From Cardiobacteriaceae bacterium (GTDB taxonomy: Bacteria > Pseudomonadota > Gammaproteobacteria > Cardiobacteriales > Cardiobacteriaceae), in assembly GCA_030529365.1 (NCBI GenBank), contig JAUMXB010000010.1:1-64000 (forward strand): 64,000 bases of DNA, in the 5' to 3' direction. Below the pieces are notes generated by a model. That model had not been told where the DNA came from, made no database searches, and worked only from the letters and a program-made list of their open reading frames with translations. Below, in pieces: positions 25,738 through 34,904 of the stretch; positions within the stretch are counted from its first letter, which is position 1, and each line of letters starts with the position of its first letter. The position numbers were made by a program, and so were the translations under genes.

Positions 25738-25752
25738 AGCCGCTCTTTCAGT

Positions 25753-25829
<77 letters not shown>

Positions 25830-25848
25830 AAACAGATTCTTATAAGAA

Positions 25849-25873
25849 AGCCCTTGTTCACAAGGGCTTTTTT
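25849..25873 (+). terminator. Terminator/attenuator between tRNA-fMet and rimP
   Basis: AAGCCCTTG-TTCA-CAAGGGCTTTTTT stem-loop with a T run. Partial read-through would feed the nusA operon. Confidence 0.85.
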
Positions 25874-25917
25874 GTTGCCCTGATCGGGCGAAAAACAGGT
25901 GCTGGCAAGGGGGAAAC

Positions 25918-26388
25918 ATGTCGCGCGAAGAAGTGGTTGAAGCATTGTGCCGTCCGGTTGTGGAAGGCATGGGATTTGAATGGGTGGGCGTGGAATACCA
26001 CCACAATTCGCAAAACGCGATTTTGCGCATTTATGTGGATCGCCCGGAGGGCGGCATTGCCATGGATGACGTGGTGGCCGTCACCGAGCAGATCAATCCG
26101 CTGCTCGATGTGGAAGATCCGATCAGCGGCATGTACACCCTGGAAGTGTCTTCGCCCGGCCTCGACCGCCCGCTCTTTACGCTGGCGCACTACGAGAAAT
26201 TCATTGGTCGCGAGGCGAAAGTGACGCTGAAGCGCGCGCTGGATCGCCGTCGCCGCTTTGAAGGGGAAATCGTGAAAGTGGAGGATGGCAACGTCATCCT
26301 GAATATTCGTGACGGCAAGGAGTGGCGCGAAGTGGCTGTGGAATTTGCCAATATTGACAAGGCGCGTCTCGTGCCGGTTTTTGACTAA
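25918..26388 (+). CDS. rimP: Ribosome maturation factor RimP
   Basis: 156 aa. Needed for 30S subunit maturation. Conserved stretches: ALCRPVVEGMGFEWVGVEYH, LRIYVDRPEGGIAMDDVVAVTEQI, YTLEVSSPGLDRPLF, and an SH3-like C-terminal domain from about residue 95. Twelve nt separate it from nusA. Confidence 0.96.
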   Translation: MSREEVVEALCRPVVEGMGFEWVGVEYHHNSQNAILRIYVDRPEGGIAMDDVVAVTEQINPLLDVEDPISGMYTLEVSSPGLDRPLFTLAHYEKFIGREAKVTLKRALDRRRRFEGEIVKVEDGNVILNIRDGKEWREVAVEFANIDKARLVPVFD

Positions 26389-26400
26389 GGGAGCTGTCGG

Positions 26401-27888
26401 ATGTCCAAAGAATTGTTGACCGTAGTGGAAATGGTTGCCAACGAAAAGAGCGTGGATCACAGCGTGATTTTCGAGGCGCTGGAAGCAGCGCTCGCCGCTG
26501 CCACGCGCAAGCGTTATGGCGATATGCAGATCGATGCGCGTGTGGTGATCAATCCGCGCAGCGGCGAATATGAAACCTTCCGTCTCTGGCATGTGGTGGA
26601 TGACGACGCGCTTCTGGAAAACCCGGACGCGGAGATGCGCGAAACGGTAGCGCGCGCCGAATTCCCGGATGCCGATTTGCAGGTGGGCGACGTGCACGAA
26701 GTGCCGATCGAAAACGAGCCTTTTGGCCGAATCAGCGCGATGATGGCGAAGCAGATCATCATCCAGAAGCTGCGCGAGGCTGAGCGCGAGAAAGTTTATC
26801 AGCAGTTTATCGACAAGGAAGGCGAGCTGATCAGCGGCATTGTGCGCCGCTATGAGCGCGGCAATGCCATTGTCGATGTGGGCGGCGTGGAAGGTACGAT
26901 TTTGCGCAGCGACATGATTCCGCGCGAGCCGCTGCGCGTCGGCGATCGCGTGCGCGGCTATCTCGCCAAGGTCAACCGCGAGATGAAAGGTCCGCAATTG
27001 CAGATCAGCCGTGTGGCGCCAGAATTTCTGACTCACCTGTTCAAGCTGGAAGTGCCGGAAATCGGCATGGGCAATATCGACATCATGGGCGCGGCGCGCG
27101 ATCCGGGGCAGCGTGCCAAGATTGCCGTGCGTACCTTTGATCCGCGCATTGATCCCGTGGGCGCGTGCGTGGGCATTCGCGGCTCGCGCGTGCAGGGCGT
27201 CATGAACGAACTGGCTGGCGAGCGCATCGATATTGTGCTGTGGGACGAGGATCCGGAAGAATACGTGCGCAAGGCGATGGCACCGGCCGTCATTCTTCAG
27301 ACGGCGCTGGATATGGACAAACGCATGATTGACATTGCCGTTGCCGAAGAAAAACTGCCGCAGGCGGTGGGTCGTGGCGGACAGAACGTGCGTCTCGCCA
27401 GCGAGCTCACGGGCTGGAAAATCAATGTGCTATCGGAAAAGGAATTTGCCGCGCGTCAGGCCGAAGTGGCCGGTGAGCGCGAAGCGGCGCTGGCCGATGT
27501 GCTGGGTATCGATGAGGAAACGGCAAGCCATCTGAATGCTGCCGGTTACCAGAGCCCGGAAGAAGTGGCCTATGCCGAGCGCGAGGATTTGCTTGCTGTC
27601 GAGGGCTTGAATGAAGAAGCGGTTGATGCCCTGATGGAGCGCGCCGCCGATTATCTGCTCACCCAGGCGTTTGTGGCGGAGAGCGATCCCGACGAGGAAA
27701 TGCAGATGGCGCTTGTCGAGATGGATGACATGGATGAAGACGTTGTCGCCACGTTGCTGGAAAACGGCTTGCAGACCCGCGAAGATCTGGCCGAGCTGTC
27801 GTTGGACGAGTTGATGAAAATGGCAGGACTGGAGCGGGAAGCCGCAAGCGCCCTGATTTTGAAAGCCCGCGAACCATGGTTCCGTTGA
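26401..27888 (+). CDS. nusA: Transcription termination/antitermination factor NusA
   Basis: 495 aa. The N-terminal RNA polymerase-binding domain (residues 1-130) is followed by S1 (GELISGIVRRYERGNAIVDVGG, about 140-200), KH1 and KH2 (FDPRIDPVGACVGIRGSRVQGVMNELAGERIDIVLW; LPQAVGRGGQNVRLASELTGWKI). Two C-terminal acidic HhH-type repeats (about 355-420 and 435-495) are as in proteobacterial NusA. Middle of the rimP-nusA-infB operon. Confidence 0.98.
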   Translation: MSKELLTVVEMVANEKSVDHSVIFEALEAALAAATRKRYGDMQIDARVVINPRSGEYETFRLWHVVDDDALLENPDAEMRETVARAEFPDADLQVGDVHEVPIENEPFGRISAMMAKQIIIQKLREAEREKVYQQFIDKEGELISGIVRRYERGNAIVDVGGVEGTILRSDMIPREPLRVGDRVRGYLAKVNREMKGPQLQISRVAPEFLTHLFKLEVPEIGMGNIDIMGAARDPGQRAKIAVRTFDPRIDPVGACVGIRGSRVQGVMNELAGERIDIVLWDEDPEEYVRKAMAPAVILQTALDMDKRMIDIAVAEEKLPQAVGRGGQNVRLASELTGWKINVLSEKEFAARQAEVAGEREAALADVLGIDEETASHLNAAGYQSPEEVAYAEREDLLAVEGLNEEAVDALMERAADYLLTQAFVAESDPDEEMQMALVEMDDMDEDVVATLLENGLQTREDLAELSLDELMKMAGLEREAASALILKAREPWFR

Positions 27889-27903
27889 GAAGGGGGTAAA
27901 AAT

Positions 27904-30525
27904 ATGAGTACAGTTTCAGAGTTTGCAAAACAATTATCGAAAACAATACCTTCTATTACTGCTTCACGTGTTCTGACGCTGTTGTCGGAAGCAGGAATCA
28001 ATGTTGAGGGCGAAGACACAGTGTTGACGCCGGCGCAAAAAATGGCACTGCACAAGCATATGACCATGAAAAAAGGCGGTGCGAAGGGCGGGGCCAAAAA
28101 GGCGGCAGAGGCGAAAAAGCCTGTCAAGGCAAAAACGGATCAGGCCAGGGCGAAGAAACCGGCCGAGAAAAAGCTGAGCCCGCTAGAGCTTGCCAAGCAG
28201 ATGGCCGAGCAGAAGCGCATGGAGCAGGGCGAGGCGATGCGCGATAACGAAGCGCGCGTCTATCAGGAAGCCATCGAGGCGGAAAAAGAGCGCGAAGCCG
28301 AGGAAAAGGCGCGCCGTGCCCGCAAGGAGCAGGAAGCGCTGGAAGCGGAAGCAGCGGAAGCCAAGCGTCGCCAGGCGGAAGAGCAGTTGCAGGCGCAATT
28401 GGCCGCCCAGGAAAAGGAACGCGCGCAGCGCGAGGCCGAAGACGCCAAACGCAATGCCGAAGCGGAGGTGCGCAAGCAGGCCGAGCGTGAAAAACGCTCC
28501 GCCAAGGAGCAGGCCGAATTGGAGCGCCAGCGTCAGGAAGCGCTGAAAGATGTGGAAAAGCGCGAGGGTTATGAAGAAGAAGCCGAATCGCGCTTCCATA
28601 TCCAGTCGCGCGAGCGCGGCGGCCGCAATGACCGTGGCGGCAAGCGCGCTGTGCGTGGCGACGACGAGCGCAAGGGGGGCAGTAGCGCCGGTGCCCGTGG
28701 TGGCAAGCACAAGCGCGATCGCCAGAACGAACGCAAGGGCGGCAAGTTCGAGAAACCTGTTGCGCCGGTATCGCGCGAAGTGCGCATTCCCGAGACGATT
28801 ACCGTCGGCGAACTTGCCCAGAAGATGAGCCTGAAAGCGAGCGATCTCATCAAGGCGATGATGAAAATGGGCTCGATGGTCACCATCAACCAGTTGCTCG
28901 ACCAGGAAACGGCGGCGCTGGTTGCCGAGGAACTCGGCCACAAGTACGTACTCCTCAAGGAAAACGAGCTGGAAGAGCAGGTGATGGCGGAAGCGGAAGG
29001 CAACGTCGTCGATATTGCCGAGCGTGCGCCAGTGGTCACCATCATGGGCCACGTTGACCACGGCAAGACCTCGCTGCTTGACTATATCCGCAATACCCGC
29101 GTGGTCGCGGGCGAAGCGGGCGGCATTACCCAGCATATTGGTGCTTACCGCGTGAAAACGGCGCGCGGCGAAATCACTTTCCTCGATACGCCGGGCCACG
29201 CCGCCTTTACCGCGATGCGTGCGCGCGGCGCGTCGGCGACCGATATCGTCATCCTCGTGGTTGCCGCTGATGACGGCGTGATGCCGCAAACCAAGGAAGC
29301 AATCGATCACGCCAAGGCCGCCAATGTGCCGCTCATCGTTGCTGTCAACAAAATGGACAAGCCGGAAGCCGATCCCGAGCGCGTGCGCAGCGAGCTGTCG
29401 CAATACGGCATCATTTCCGAAGAGTGGGGCGGCGAGAACCTCTTTGCTGAAGTATCGGCGAAAACCGGTATGGGCATTGATGATTTGCTCGAAAAAGTGC
29501 TGATTCAGGCGGAAGTGCTGGAGCTGAAAGCGCCGAAATCCGGCGTGGGCAAGGGCGTGGTCATCGAATCGCGCCTCGACAAGGGGCGCGGCAGTGTCGC
29601 CACCGTGCTGGTGCAATCCGGGGTGATGAAAAAAGGCGACATCATGCTCGCCGGCATGGAATACGGCAAAATCCGCGCCATGCTCAACGAAAAAGGCGAG
29701 GAACTGGAAGAAGCCGGTCCGTCCACGCCGGTGGAAGTGCTTGGCCTTTCCGGCACGCCGAATGCTGGCGATGATGTCATCATCGTCGAAAACGAGCGCA
29801 AGGCGCGCGAGATTGCCAACTTCCGCCAGGGCAAGTTCAAGGAAATCAAGATTGCCCGCCAGCAGAAAGCGAAGCTGGAGAACCTCTTCAGCCATACCAC
29901 CAGCGGCGAAGTGCATACCGTCAACCTCATGGTCAAGGCCGACGTGCAGGGTTCCGTGGAAGCGCTTTCCGATTCTTTGCTGAAACTCGCGACCGATGAA
30001 GTGAAAGTGAATATCGTCGCGGCCGGCATCGGCGGGATTACCGAATCCGACGTGCAGCTCGCCATCGCTTCCGAAGCCATCATCATCGCCTTCAACGTGC
30101 GCGCGGAAAGCAATGCCAAGAAGCTCGTCGAGCAGGAAGGCGTGGATCTGCGCTACTACAGCATTATTTACGAGGCCATCGACCAGGTGAAAGCCGCGAT
30201 GCAGGGCATGCTGTCGCCGGAAGTGCGCGAAGAAATCATCGGCTTGGCCGAAGTGCGCGACGTTTTCCGCTCCTCCAAATTGGGTGCGATTGCGGGATGC
30301 ATCGTCGAGGACGGCGTGCTCAAGCGCAACAACCCGATCCGCGTCCTGCGCGACAATGTCGTCATCTACGAAGGTGCGCTGGAATCCCTGCGCCGCTTCA
30401 AGGATGACGTCAGCGAAGTGCGCGCCGGTACCGAGTGCGGCCTCGGCGTGAAGAACTACAACGACGTGCGCGTCGGCGACCAGATCGAATGCTACGAGCG
30501 CGTCTCCGTCGAGAGGACGCTGTAA
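27904..30525 (+). CDS. infB: Translation initiation factor IF-2
   Basis: 873 aa. The first IF2_N domain is at residues 1-55. A long Lys/Glu/Ala/Arg-rich helical linker (60-230) and a Gly/Arg-rich stretch follow, then the second IF2_N ([27 protein letters not shown], near 297). The GTPase domain has GHVDHGKTS at about 382, DTPGHAAF and NKMD near 482, followed by domains II, III and the fMet-tRNA-binding C-terminal domain. The length fits the long proteobacterial form. The stop overlaps the rbfA start (TAATG). Confidence 0.98.
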   Translation: MSTVSEFAKQLSKTIPSITASRVLTLLSEAGINVEGEDTVLTPAQKMALHKHMTMKKGGAKGGAKKAAEAKKPVKAKTDQARAKKPAEKKLSPLELAKQMAEQKRMEQGEAMRDNEARVYQEAIEAEKEREAEEKARRARKEQEALEAEAAEAKRRQAEEQLQAQLAAQEKERAQREAEDAKRNAEAEVRKQAEREKRSAKEQAELERQRQEALKDVEKREGYEEEAESRFHIQSRERGGRNDRGGKRAVRGDDERKGGSSAGARGGKHKRDRQNERKGGKFEKPVAPVSREVRIPETITVGELAQKMSLKASDLIKAMMKMGSMVTINQLLDQETAALVAEELGHKYVLLKENELEEQVMAEAEGNVVDIAERAPVVTIMGHVDHGKTSLLDYIRNTRVVAGEAGGITQHIGAYRVKTARGEITFLDTPGHAAFTAMRARGASATDIVILVVAADDGVMPQTKEAIDHAKAANVPLIVAVNKMDKPEADPERVRSELSQYGIISEEWGGENLFAEVSAKTGMGIDDLLEKVLIQAEVLELKAPKSGVGKGVVIESRLDKGRGSVATVLVQSGVMKKGDIMLAGMEYGKIRAMLNEKGEELEEAGPSTPVEVLGLSGTPNAGDDVIIVENERKAREIANFRQGKFKEIKIARQQKAKLENLFSHTTSGEVHTVNLMVKADVQGSVEALSDSLLKLATDEVKVNIVAAGIGGITESDVQLAIASEAIIIAFNVRAESNAKKLVEQEGVDLRYYSIIYEAIDQVKAAMQGMLSPEVREEIIGLAEVRDVFRSSKLGAIAGCIVEDGVLKRNNPIRVLRDNVVIYEGALESLRRFKDDVSEVRAGTECGLGVKNYNDVRVGDQIECYERVSVERTL

Positions 30526-30905
30526 TGGCCGGCGCAAGAGGAAAAGGTATTGACCGCACGCGGCGCATCGGTGAACAGATGCGGCGCGATCTCGCGCAGG
30601 CGGTGGGCGAGATTCTCGATCATCCGCATGCCAGCATGCTGTCGTTCACCGACGTGCGCGTCACCCGCGACCTGTCGTTTGCCAAAGTCTATGTCACCCA
30701 CGTACTCGACAGCGCCGCCGAGCGCGTCGAGCTGGTCAAGGCCTTGAATGAGCACGCCGGACAATTTCGCCACTATCTCGCCAAAAAACTCTCCATCCGC
30801 AAAATGCCGGAACTCACCTTCCATTACGATGAATCGGTGGAATACGGCGCGCGCATGGAGCATTTGCTGGAAGATCTGGTCAAGGATTTGCCGGAAGAAC
30901 CGTAG
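30525..30905 (+). CDS. rbfA: Ribosome-binding factor A
   Basis: 126 aa. KH-like fold acting in late 30S maturation. RIGEQMRRDLAQAVGEIL, VTRDLSFAKVYVTHV and a C-terminal ELTFHYDESVEYGARMEHLLEDL are family landmarks. The start ATG shares one base with the infB stop. Confidence 0.96.
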   Translation: MAGARGKGIDRTRRIGEQMRRDLAQAVGEILDHPHASMLSFTDVRVTRDLSFAKVYVTHVLDSAAERVELVKALNEHAGQFRHYLAKKLSIRKMPELTFHYDESVEYGARMEHLLEDLVKDLPEEP

Positions 30906-30938
30906 GTCGGCCACTTTGTGTCCGGTCTGCAATGAAGT

Positions 30939-31023
30939 TGAGAAATTTTCTCATCAATAAGCGCTTATCGTGAGAAATTTTCTCGTGATAAGCGCTTTTG
31001 TTTGGTAAAAATACACTATTTTT
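30939..31023. repeat. AAGCGCTT modular element, copy 7
   Basis: A textbook copy: TGAGAAATTTTCTCA, core 30959-30966, TGAGAAATTTTCTCG, core 30990-30997 (31 bp), end box TGGTAAAAATACACTATTTTT. It ends 10 nt before the truB start codon. Confidence 0.92.
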
Positions 31024-31032
31024 GGCTTATTC

Positions 31033-31926
31033 ATGAAAAGAACAAGAAAGCCGCTGCACGCCGTGCTGTTGCTCGACAAGCCGGTAGGCGTGAGCAGCAA
31101 TCATGCCTTGCAACAGGCGCGCTGGATCTATCAGGCGGCCAAGGCCGGGCATGGCGGTACGCTTGATCCCTTTGCCAGCGGTTTGCTGCCGGTGCTTTTT
31201 GGCGATGCCACCAAGTTCGGACGTTATTTTCTGGATGGCGACAAGGCCTACGAGGTGCGGCTCGCCTTCGGCGCGGAAACGGATACCGGCGATTTGACCG
31301 GGCAGGTGATGCGTGAAGCAGTGGTGCCGAATTTGCAAGCAATGGATTGGCAAACGGTTTGTACGCAATTTACGGGTGCGCAGATGCAGACGCCGCCCGC
31401 CTTTTCGGCGCTGAAGATTGACGGGCAACGCGCCTACGAACTGGCGCGGCGCGGCGAAATGCCGGAGATGGCGGCGCGCGAAGTGGTGATTCACGAGTTG
31501 CGGGTGTTGCAAGTGCATGAGCAGGCGGTGGACTTGTATGTGCGTTGCAGCAAAGGCACCTATATCCGCTCGCTGGTGCGCGATATAGCGGCGTATCTTG
31601 GCAGCGCCGGTCATGCCAGCGCGTTGCGCCGTGTGGAAGTGGCGGGTTTGCAGGATATGGTAGCGCTTGGATCTTTGCGCGCCTTGCGCGAGGCGGAGGA
31701 TTTTGCCGCCTTGCAGGATTTTCTGTTGCCGCTGGAGGCTTGCGTGGCGCATTTGCCGCGCGTGGAGGTGCCGCCGGAAAAATTCCGCTTTATCCGCAAT
31801 GGCAACGACATCGCCTGCGTTTGTGCGCATCCCGGTGAAGTCGCGCTCTATCACGAGGACGCATTTTTCGGCGTCGGCGAGTCGCGCGACGGGCGCGTCT
31901 ATCCGCTGCGACTATGCAGCATGTAA
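31033..31926 (+). CDS. truB: tRNA pseudouridine(55) synthase
   Basis: 297 aa. Makes the universal pseudouridine in the T-loop. The catalytic Asp45 is in HGGTLDPFASGLLPV. LLLDKPVGVSSN is near residue 13 and the C-terminal PUA-like region ends the protein (FIRNGNDIACV). Follows rbfA after repeat copy 7, as in the classic infB-rbfA-truB order. Confidence 0.96.
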   Translation: MKRTRKPLHAVLLLDKPVGVSSNHALQQARWIYQAAKAGHGGTLDPFASGLLPVLFGDATKFGRYFLDGDKAYEVRLAFGAETDTGDLTGQVMREAVVPNLQAMDWQTVCTQFTGAQMQTPPAFSALKIDGQRAYELARRGEMPEMAAREVVIHELRVLQVHEQAVDLYVRCSKGTYIRSLVRDIAAYLGSAGHASALRRVEVAGLQDMVALGSLRALREAEDFAALQDFLLPLEACVAHLPRVEVPPEKFRFIRNGNDIACVCAHPGEVALYHEDAFFGVGESRDGRVYPLRLCSM

Positions 31927-32055
31927 GCGCGCTTCATTCAAGATAATGGGAAAACGGATTCCAGTTTTCCTGCTGCGGCAATCTTGGACAATTTGTTGAT
32001 TGAACGATAGTATTTCATCCAATTTCCATTTGCCATCCATGAGGTTTTCAAAATC

Positions 32056-32346
32056 ATGCACCCAGCCAAAGTTTCGCGCGCGCGTTTGCAATGGCTCACC
32101 GATTTGCCCAATGTCGGCGCGGCGACGGCTGCGGATTTGCAAGCGTTGGGCATAAAGCGCCCGCAGGATTTGCACGGGATGGATGCGCTGGCGCTTTACC
32201 ACGCGCTTTGCGAACGACAGGGGGCGCGGATGGATCCGTGCATGCTCGATGTTTTCCTGTCGCTTGAAGATTTCATGGCGGGCGGCGAGGCGCGAGCATG
32301 GTGGCACTATACGGCGGAACGCAAGCGGCGTTATCCGCAGGTTTGA
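32056..32346 (+). CDS. Small helix-hairpin-helix protein (Cdd1/pathogenicity-locus type)
   Basis: 96 aa. RLQWLTDLPNVGAATAADLQALGIKRPQDLHGMDALALYHALCERQGARMDPCMLDVF is an HhH-type DNA-binding-like fold seen in small proteins of the Cdd1 family, whose function is not known to me. The stop TGA at 32344-32346 is the first three bases of repeat copy 8. Confidence 0.75.
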   Translation: MHPAKVSRARLQWLTDLPNVGAATAADLQALGIKRPQDLHGMDALALYHALCERQGARMDPCMLDVFLSLEDFMAGGEARAWWHYTAERKRRYPQV

Positions 32347-32427
32347 GAAATTTTCTCATCATTAAGCGCTTATGTCGGGAAATTTTCTCGCGATAAGCGC
32401 TTAATTATGGTAAAAAATAACTATTTT
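32344..32427. repeat. AAGCGCTT modular element, copy 8
   Basis: TGAGAAATTTTCTCA, core 32364-32371, GGGAAATTTTCTCG, core 32395-32402 (31 bp), end box TGGTAAAAAATAACTATTTT. It fills the whole 91-bp gap between the HhH gene stop and the queA start. Confidence 0.92.
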
Positions 32428-32437
32428 CAAGGTTTTT

Positions 32438-33466
32438 ATGAATTATACCAAGTCAGATTTCCATTATGATTTGCCGGATCATCTTATTGCCCGTCATCCT
32501 TTGCCCGAACGCAGCGGCGCGCGCATGTTGGTGGTGGAGGGTGAGGCGTTGGCTGATCGCGAGGTGCGCGATTTTGTTTCGATGCTGCGCGACGGAGATT
32601 TGCTGGTGTTCAACAATACGCGCGTGCTGCCTGCGCGTCTTTTCGGGCAAAAGGCGAGCGGCGGCAAGGTGGAGATTCTGATCGAGCGCCTGCACGATGC
32701 GCATCGCGCGAGCGCTTATGTGCGGGCGTCGAAATCGCCGAAGGCAGGCGGCGAGATCCTGGTCGGCCATCATCGCCTCACGGTCGGCGGACGCCATGAG
32801 GCGCTTTTCCTGCTGGAAAGCGCAACACCCTGGCCGCAACTGCTTGCCGAGGCGGGCGAGATGCCGATTCCGCCCTATCTGGAACGCGCGGCGGACGACA
32901 GCGATGACGAGCGTTACCAGACGGTTTATGCCAGGCATCCGGGCGCGGTGGCCGCGCCGACGGCGGGTCTGCATTTTGACGAGGCGATGCTGGCCGCGAT
33001 TGCCGCACGCGGCATTGCCACGGCGGAAGTGACGCTGCATGTCGGCGCGGGCACTTTCCAGCCGGTGCGCCACGAGAATCTCGCCGAGCATGTGATGCAC
33101 GAGGAATGGCTTGCCGTGCCGCAGGAGGTAGTGGATGCGGTGGCGGCGTGCAAAGCGCGCGGCGGACGGGTGGTGGCAGTGGGCACGACGAGTTTGCGCG
33201 CGCTGGAAAGCGCGGCGGCATCTGGCGAATTGCAGGCTTTTGAGGGGGATACCGATCTCTTTATCACGCCGGGCTACCGCTTCCGCGTGGTCGATGCGCT
33301 GTTTACCAATTTCCATTTGCCGGAATCGACTTTGCTGATGCTGGTGAGCGCTTTTGCCGGCTATGAAAATATTCGCGCGGCGTACCGCCATGCCATCGGG
33401 CAGGGCTATCGCTTTTTCAGCTATGGCGATGCGATGTTTTTGCCGCGGAATATGAATGAATGGTGA
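32438..33466 (+). CDS. queA: S-adenosylmethionine:tRNA ribosyltransferase-isomerase
   Basis: 342 aa. Makes epoxyqueuosine in the anticodon wobble base. [63 protein letters not shown], and [32 protein letters not shown] are diagnostic. Length is typical. No tgt, yajC or secD follows, unlike the common order. Confidence 0.97.
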   Translation: MNYTKSDFHYDLPDHLIARHPLPERSGARMLVVEGEALADREVRDFVSMLRDGDLLVFNNTRVLPARLFGQKASGGKVEILIERLHDAHRASAYVRASKSPKAGGEILVGHHRLTVGGRHEALFLLESATPWPQLLAEAGEMPIPPYLERAADDSDDERYQTVYARHPGAVAAPTAGLHFDEAMLAAIAARGIATAEVTLHVGAGTFQPVRHENLAEHVMHEEWLAVPQEVVDAVAACKARGGRVVAVGTTSLRALESAAASGELQAFEGDTDLFITPGYRFRVVDALFTNFHLPESTLLMLVSAFAGYENIRAAYRHAIGQGYRFFSYGDAMFLPRNMNEW

Positions 33467-33528
33467 GCAGGACGGACGTTTGAACTTGCTATGATGCGGC
33501 TTGTTTCTCATCATCGAAGGAAAATGTC

Positions 33529-33918
33529 ATGCAGAAAATGTGGATTGTTCCCGCGCTTGCCGCCGCTGTGCTGGCCGGTTGCGCGGATCCGAACACGACT
33601 TACGGCGCCAACCAGCACAAGGTGATTGGCGCGACCACAGGTGCCGTGGTGGGCGGCGTGCTCGGCCACCAGATGGATGATGACCGCGGCCGTTATGTGG
33701 GCGCGGCAGTTGGCGCGCTGGCCGGTGCCGCACTGGGTCACCAGATGGACAACACCCAGAATACCACCCAGTATTACCGCAACCAGAACCAGCAACCGCA
33801 GCGCCAGCAATACCAGCAGCCGCAGCCCTACCAACAACCGCAATACCAGCAGCAGGGCTATTATCAGCAGCCCTACCAGCAGCAGCCCAATTATTATCCG
33901 CAACAAACCTGGAGGTAA
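33529..33918 (+). CDS. Glycine-zipper lipoprotein with a Gln/Tyr-rich tail
   Basis: 129 aa. Lipoprotein signal with lipobox LAGC (Cys17). Two glycine-zipper helices (IGATTGAVVGGVLGHQ and VGAAVGALAGAALGHQ) are separated by MDDDRGRY. From about residue 78 the chain is almost only Gln, Pro, Tyr and Asn, a disordered low-complexity tail. The N-terminal half is paralogous to the next gene, 3 nt downstream. Confidence 0.8.
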   Translation: MQKMWIVPALAAAVLAGCADPNTTYGANQHKVIGATTGAVVGGVLGHQMDDDRGRYVGAAVGALAGAALGHQMDNTQNTTQYYRNQNQQPQRQQYQQPQPYQQPQYQQQGYYQQPYQQQPNYYPQQTWR

Positions 33919-33921
33919 GTC

Positions 33922-34584
33922 ATGAAGAAACTGTTCGTATTATCCGCAGCGGCGGCCATGGTGCTTTCCGGCTGTGCGGATCCCAATTTCCAGATGAGCA
34001 ATCATCAGCGCGCCGCGATCGGCACGGCGGTGGGCGCTTTGGCTGGCGGCGTGATTGGTCATCAGGTGGATGACGACAAGGGCCGTTACGTTGGCGCGGT
34101 AGCCGGTGCGCTGGCGGGAGCGGCGATTGGCAATTACATGGACAACCAGCAGCGCCAGCTCCAGCAGCAAATGGCAGGCAGCGGCGTGCAGGTGCAGCGT
34201 GTGGATGAATCCACCATCCAGCTCAATATCCAGAGCGAAATCCTGTTTGATCTGGATCAGGCCGCGATCAAGCCTGCGTTCTATCCGTCGCTCAATTCCA
34301 TTGCGCAAACCTTGCAGCAATACCCGAACACCATCGTGCATGTGTACGGCTTTACCGACGGCAGCGGCAGCCCGCAGCATAACCAGAACCTGTCGCAGCG
34401 TCGCGCGCAAAGCGCCGCGCAATATCTGGCGAGCCAGGGCGTGGCGCAGAACCGTTTCGTCGTGCAGGGCTACGGCGAGCGTTTTGCCACGGCCGAGCGC
34501 AACCCGCAGGATCGTCGCGTGGCCATCTTCATCAAGGCCATCGACCAGAACAATCCCAACGCCGCCTATACGCCCATGTATTGA
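33922..34584 (+). CDS. OmpA-family lipoprotein with glycine zipper (YiaD-like)
   Basis: 220 aa. Lipobox LSGC (Cys18), two glycine-zipper helices (IGTAVGALAGGVIGHQ, VGAVAGALAGAAIGNY), then a peptidoglycan-binding OmpA C-terminal domain: ILFDLDQAAIKPAF, VHVYGFTDGSGSPQHNQNLSQRRAQSAAQYL, and NRFVVQGYGERFA. Likely tethers the outer membrane to peptidoglycan. Tandem paralogue of the preceding gene; the two probably form one operon. Confidence 0.88.
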   Translation: MKKLFVLSAAAAMVLSGCADPNFQMSNHQRAAIGTAVGALAGGVIGHQVDDDKGRYVGAVAGALAGAAIGNYMDNQQRQLQQQMAGSGVQVQRVDESTIQLNIQSEILFDLDQAAIKPAFYPSLNSIAQTLQQYPNTIVHVYGFTDGSGSPQHNQNLSQRRAQSAAQYLASQGVAQNRFVVQGYGERFATAERNPQDRRVAIFIKAIDQNNPNAAYTPMY

Positions 34585-34602
34585 TGCGCGCTTGGCATCT
34601 GC

Positions 34603-34628
34603 AAAACACGGCTTCGGCCGTGTTTTTT
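34603..34628 (+). terminator. Terminator after the lipoprotein pair
   Basis: AACACGGC-TTCG-GCCGTGTTTTTTT. Confidence 0.9.
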
Positions 34629-34640
34629 TATGCCCAGAAA

Positions 34641-34727
34641 ATATGGTGATTTTTTACCACCATCAAGCGCTTGTTGCGAGAAAATTTATCACGATAAGCG
34701 CTTAATAATGGTAAAAATACACTATAA
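34641..34727. repeat. AAGCGCTT modular element, copy 9
   Basis: Symmetric: end box TATGGTGATTTTTTACCA, core 34665-34672, GAGAAAATTTATCA, core 34696-34703 (31 bp), end box TGGTAAAAATACACTATAAA. Both ends are of the TTTTTACC/GGTAAAAA type. Confidence 0.92.
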
Positions 34728-34904
34728 AGGCACAAATCTTGTTGGTGCTATTTTGGGGATTTCCTTGCAGGCCGCTCCGCCAGATTGACAGCAGGAATGG
34801 ACAAGCGCTGGCGCAGCGTGACGCGCACAAAATGGCCACGCAATCTGGCAACTGCGCGGGCGCGCGGCTATACTTGCGCCTTTGTTTTTGGCAAGGTTTT
34901 GAAC

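Noticed and set aside
28183-30537. A 784-codon open frame opposite infB
   Set aside because: Composition shadow of a GC-rich gene; no family resemblance, and the plus-strand IF-2 is unmistakable.
30939-31023. AAGCGCTT elements as CRISPR arrays
   Set aside because: Only one or two units per locus, units diverge, the intervening sequence is itself conserved and palindromic rather than unique spacers, and no cas genes are nearby.
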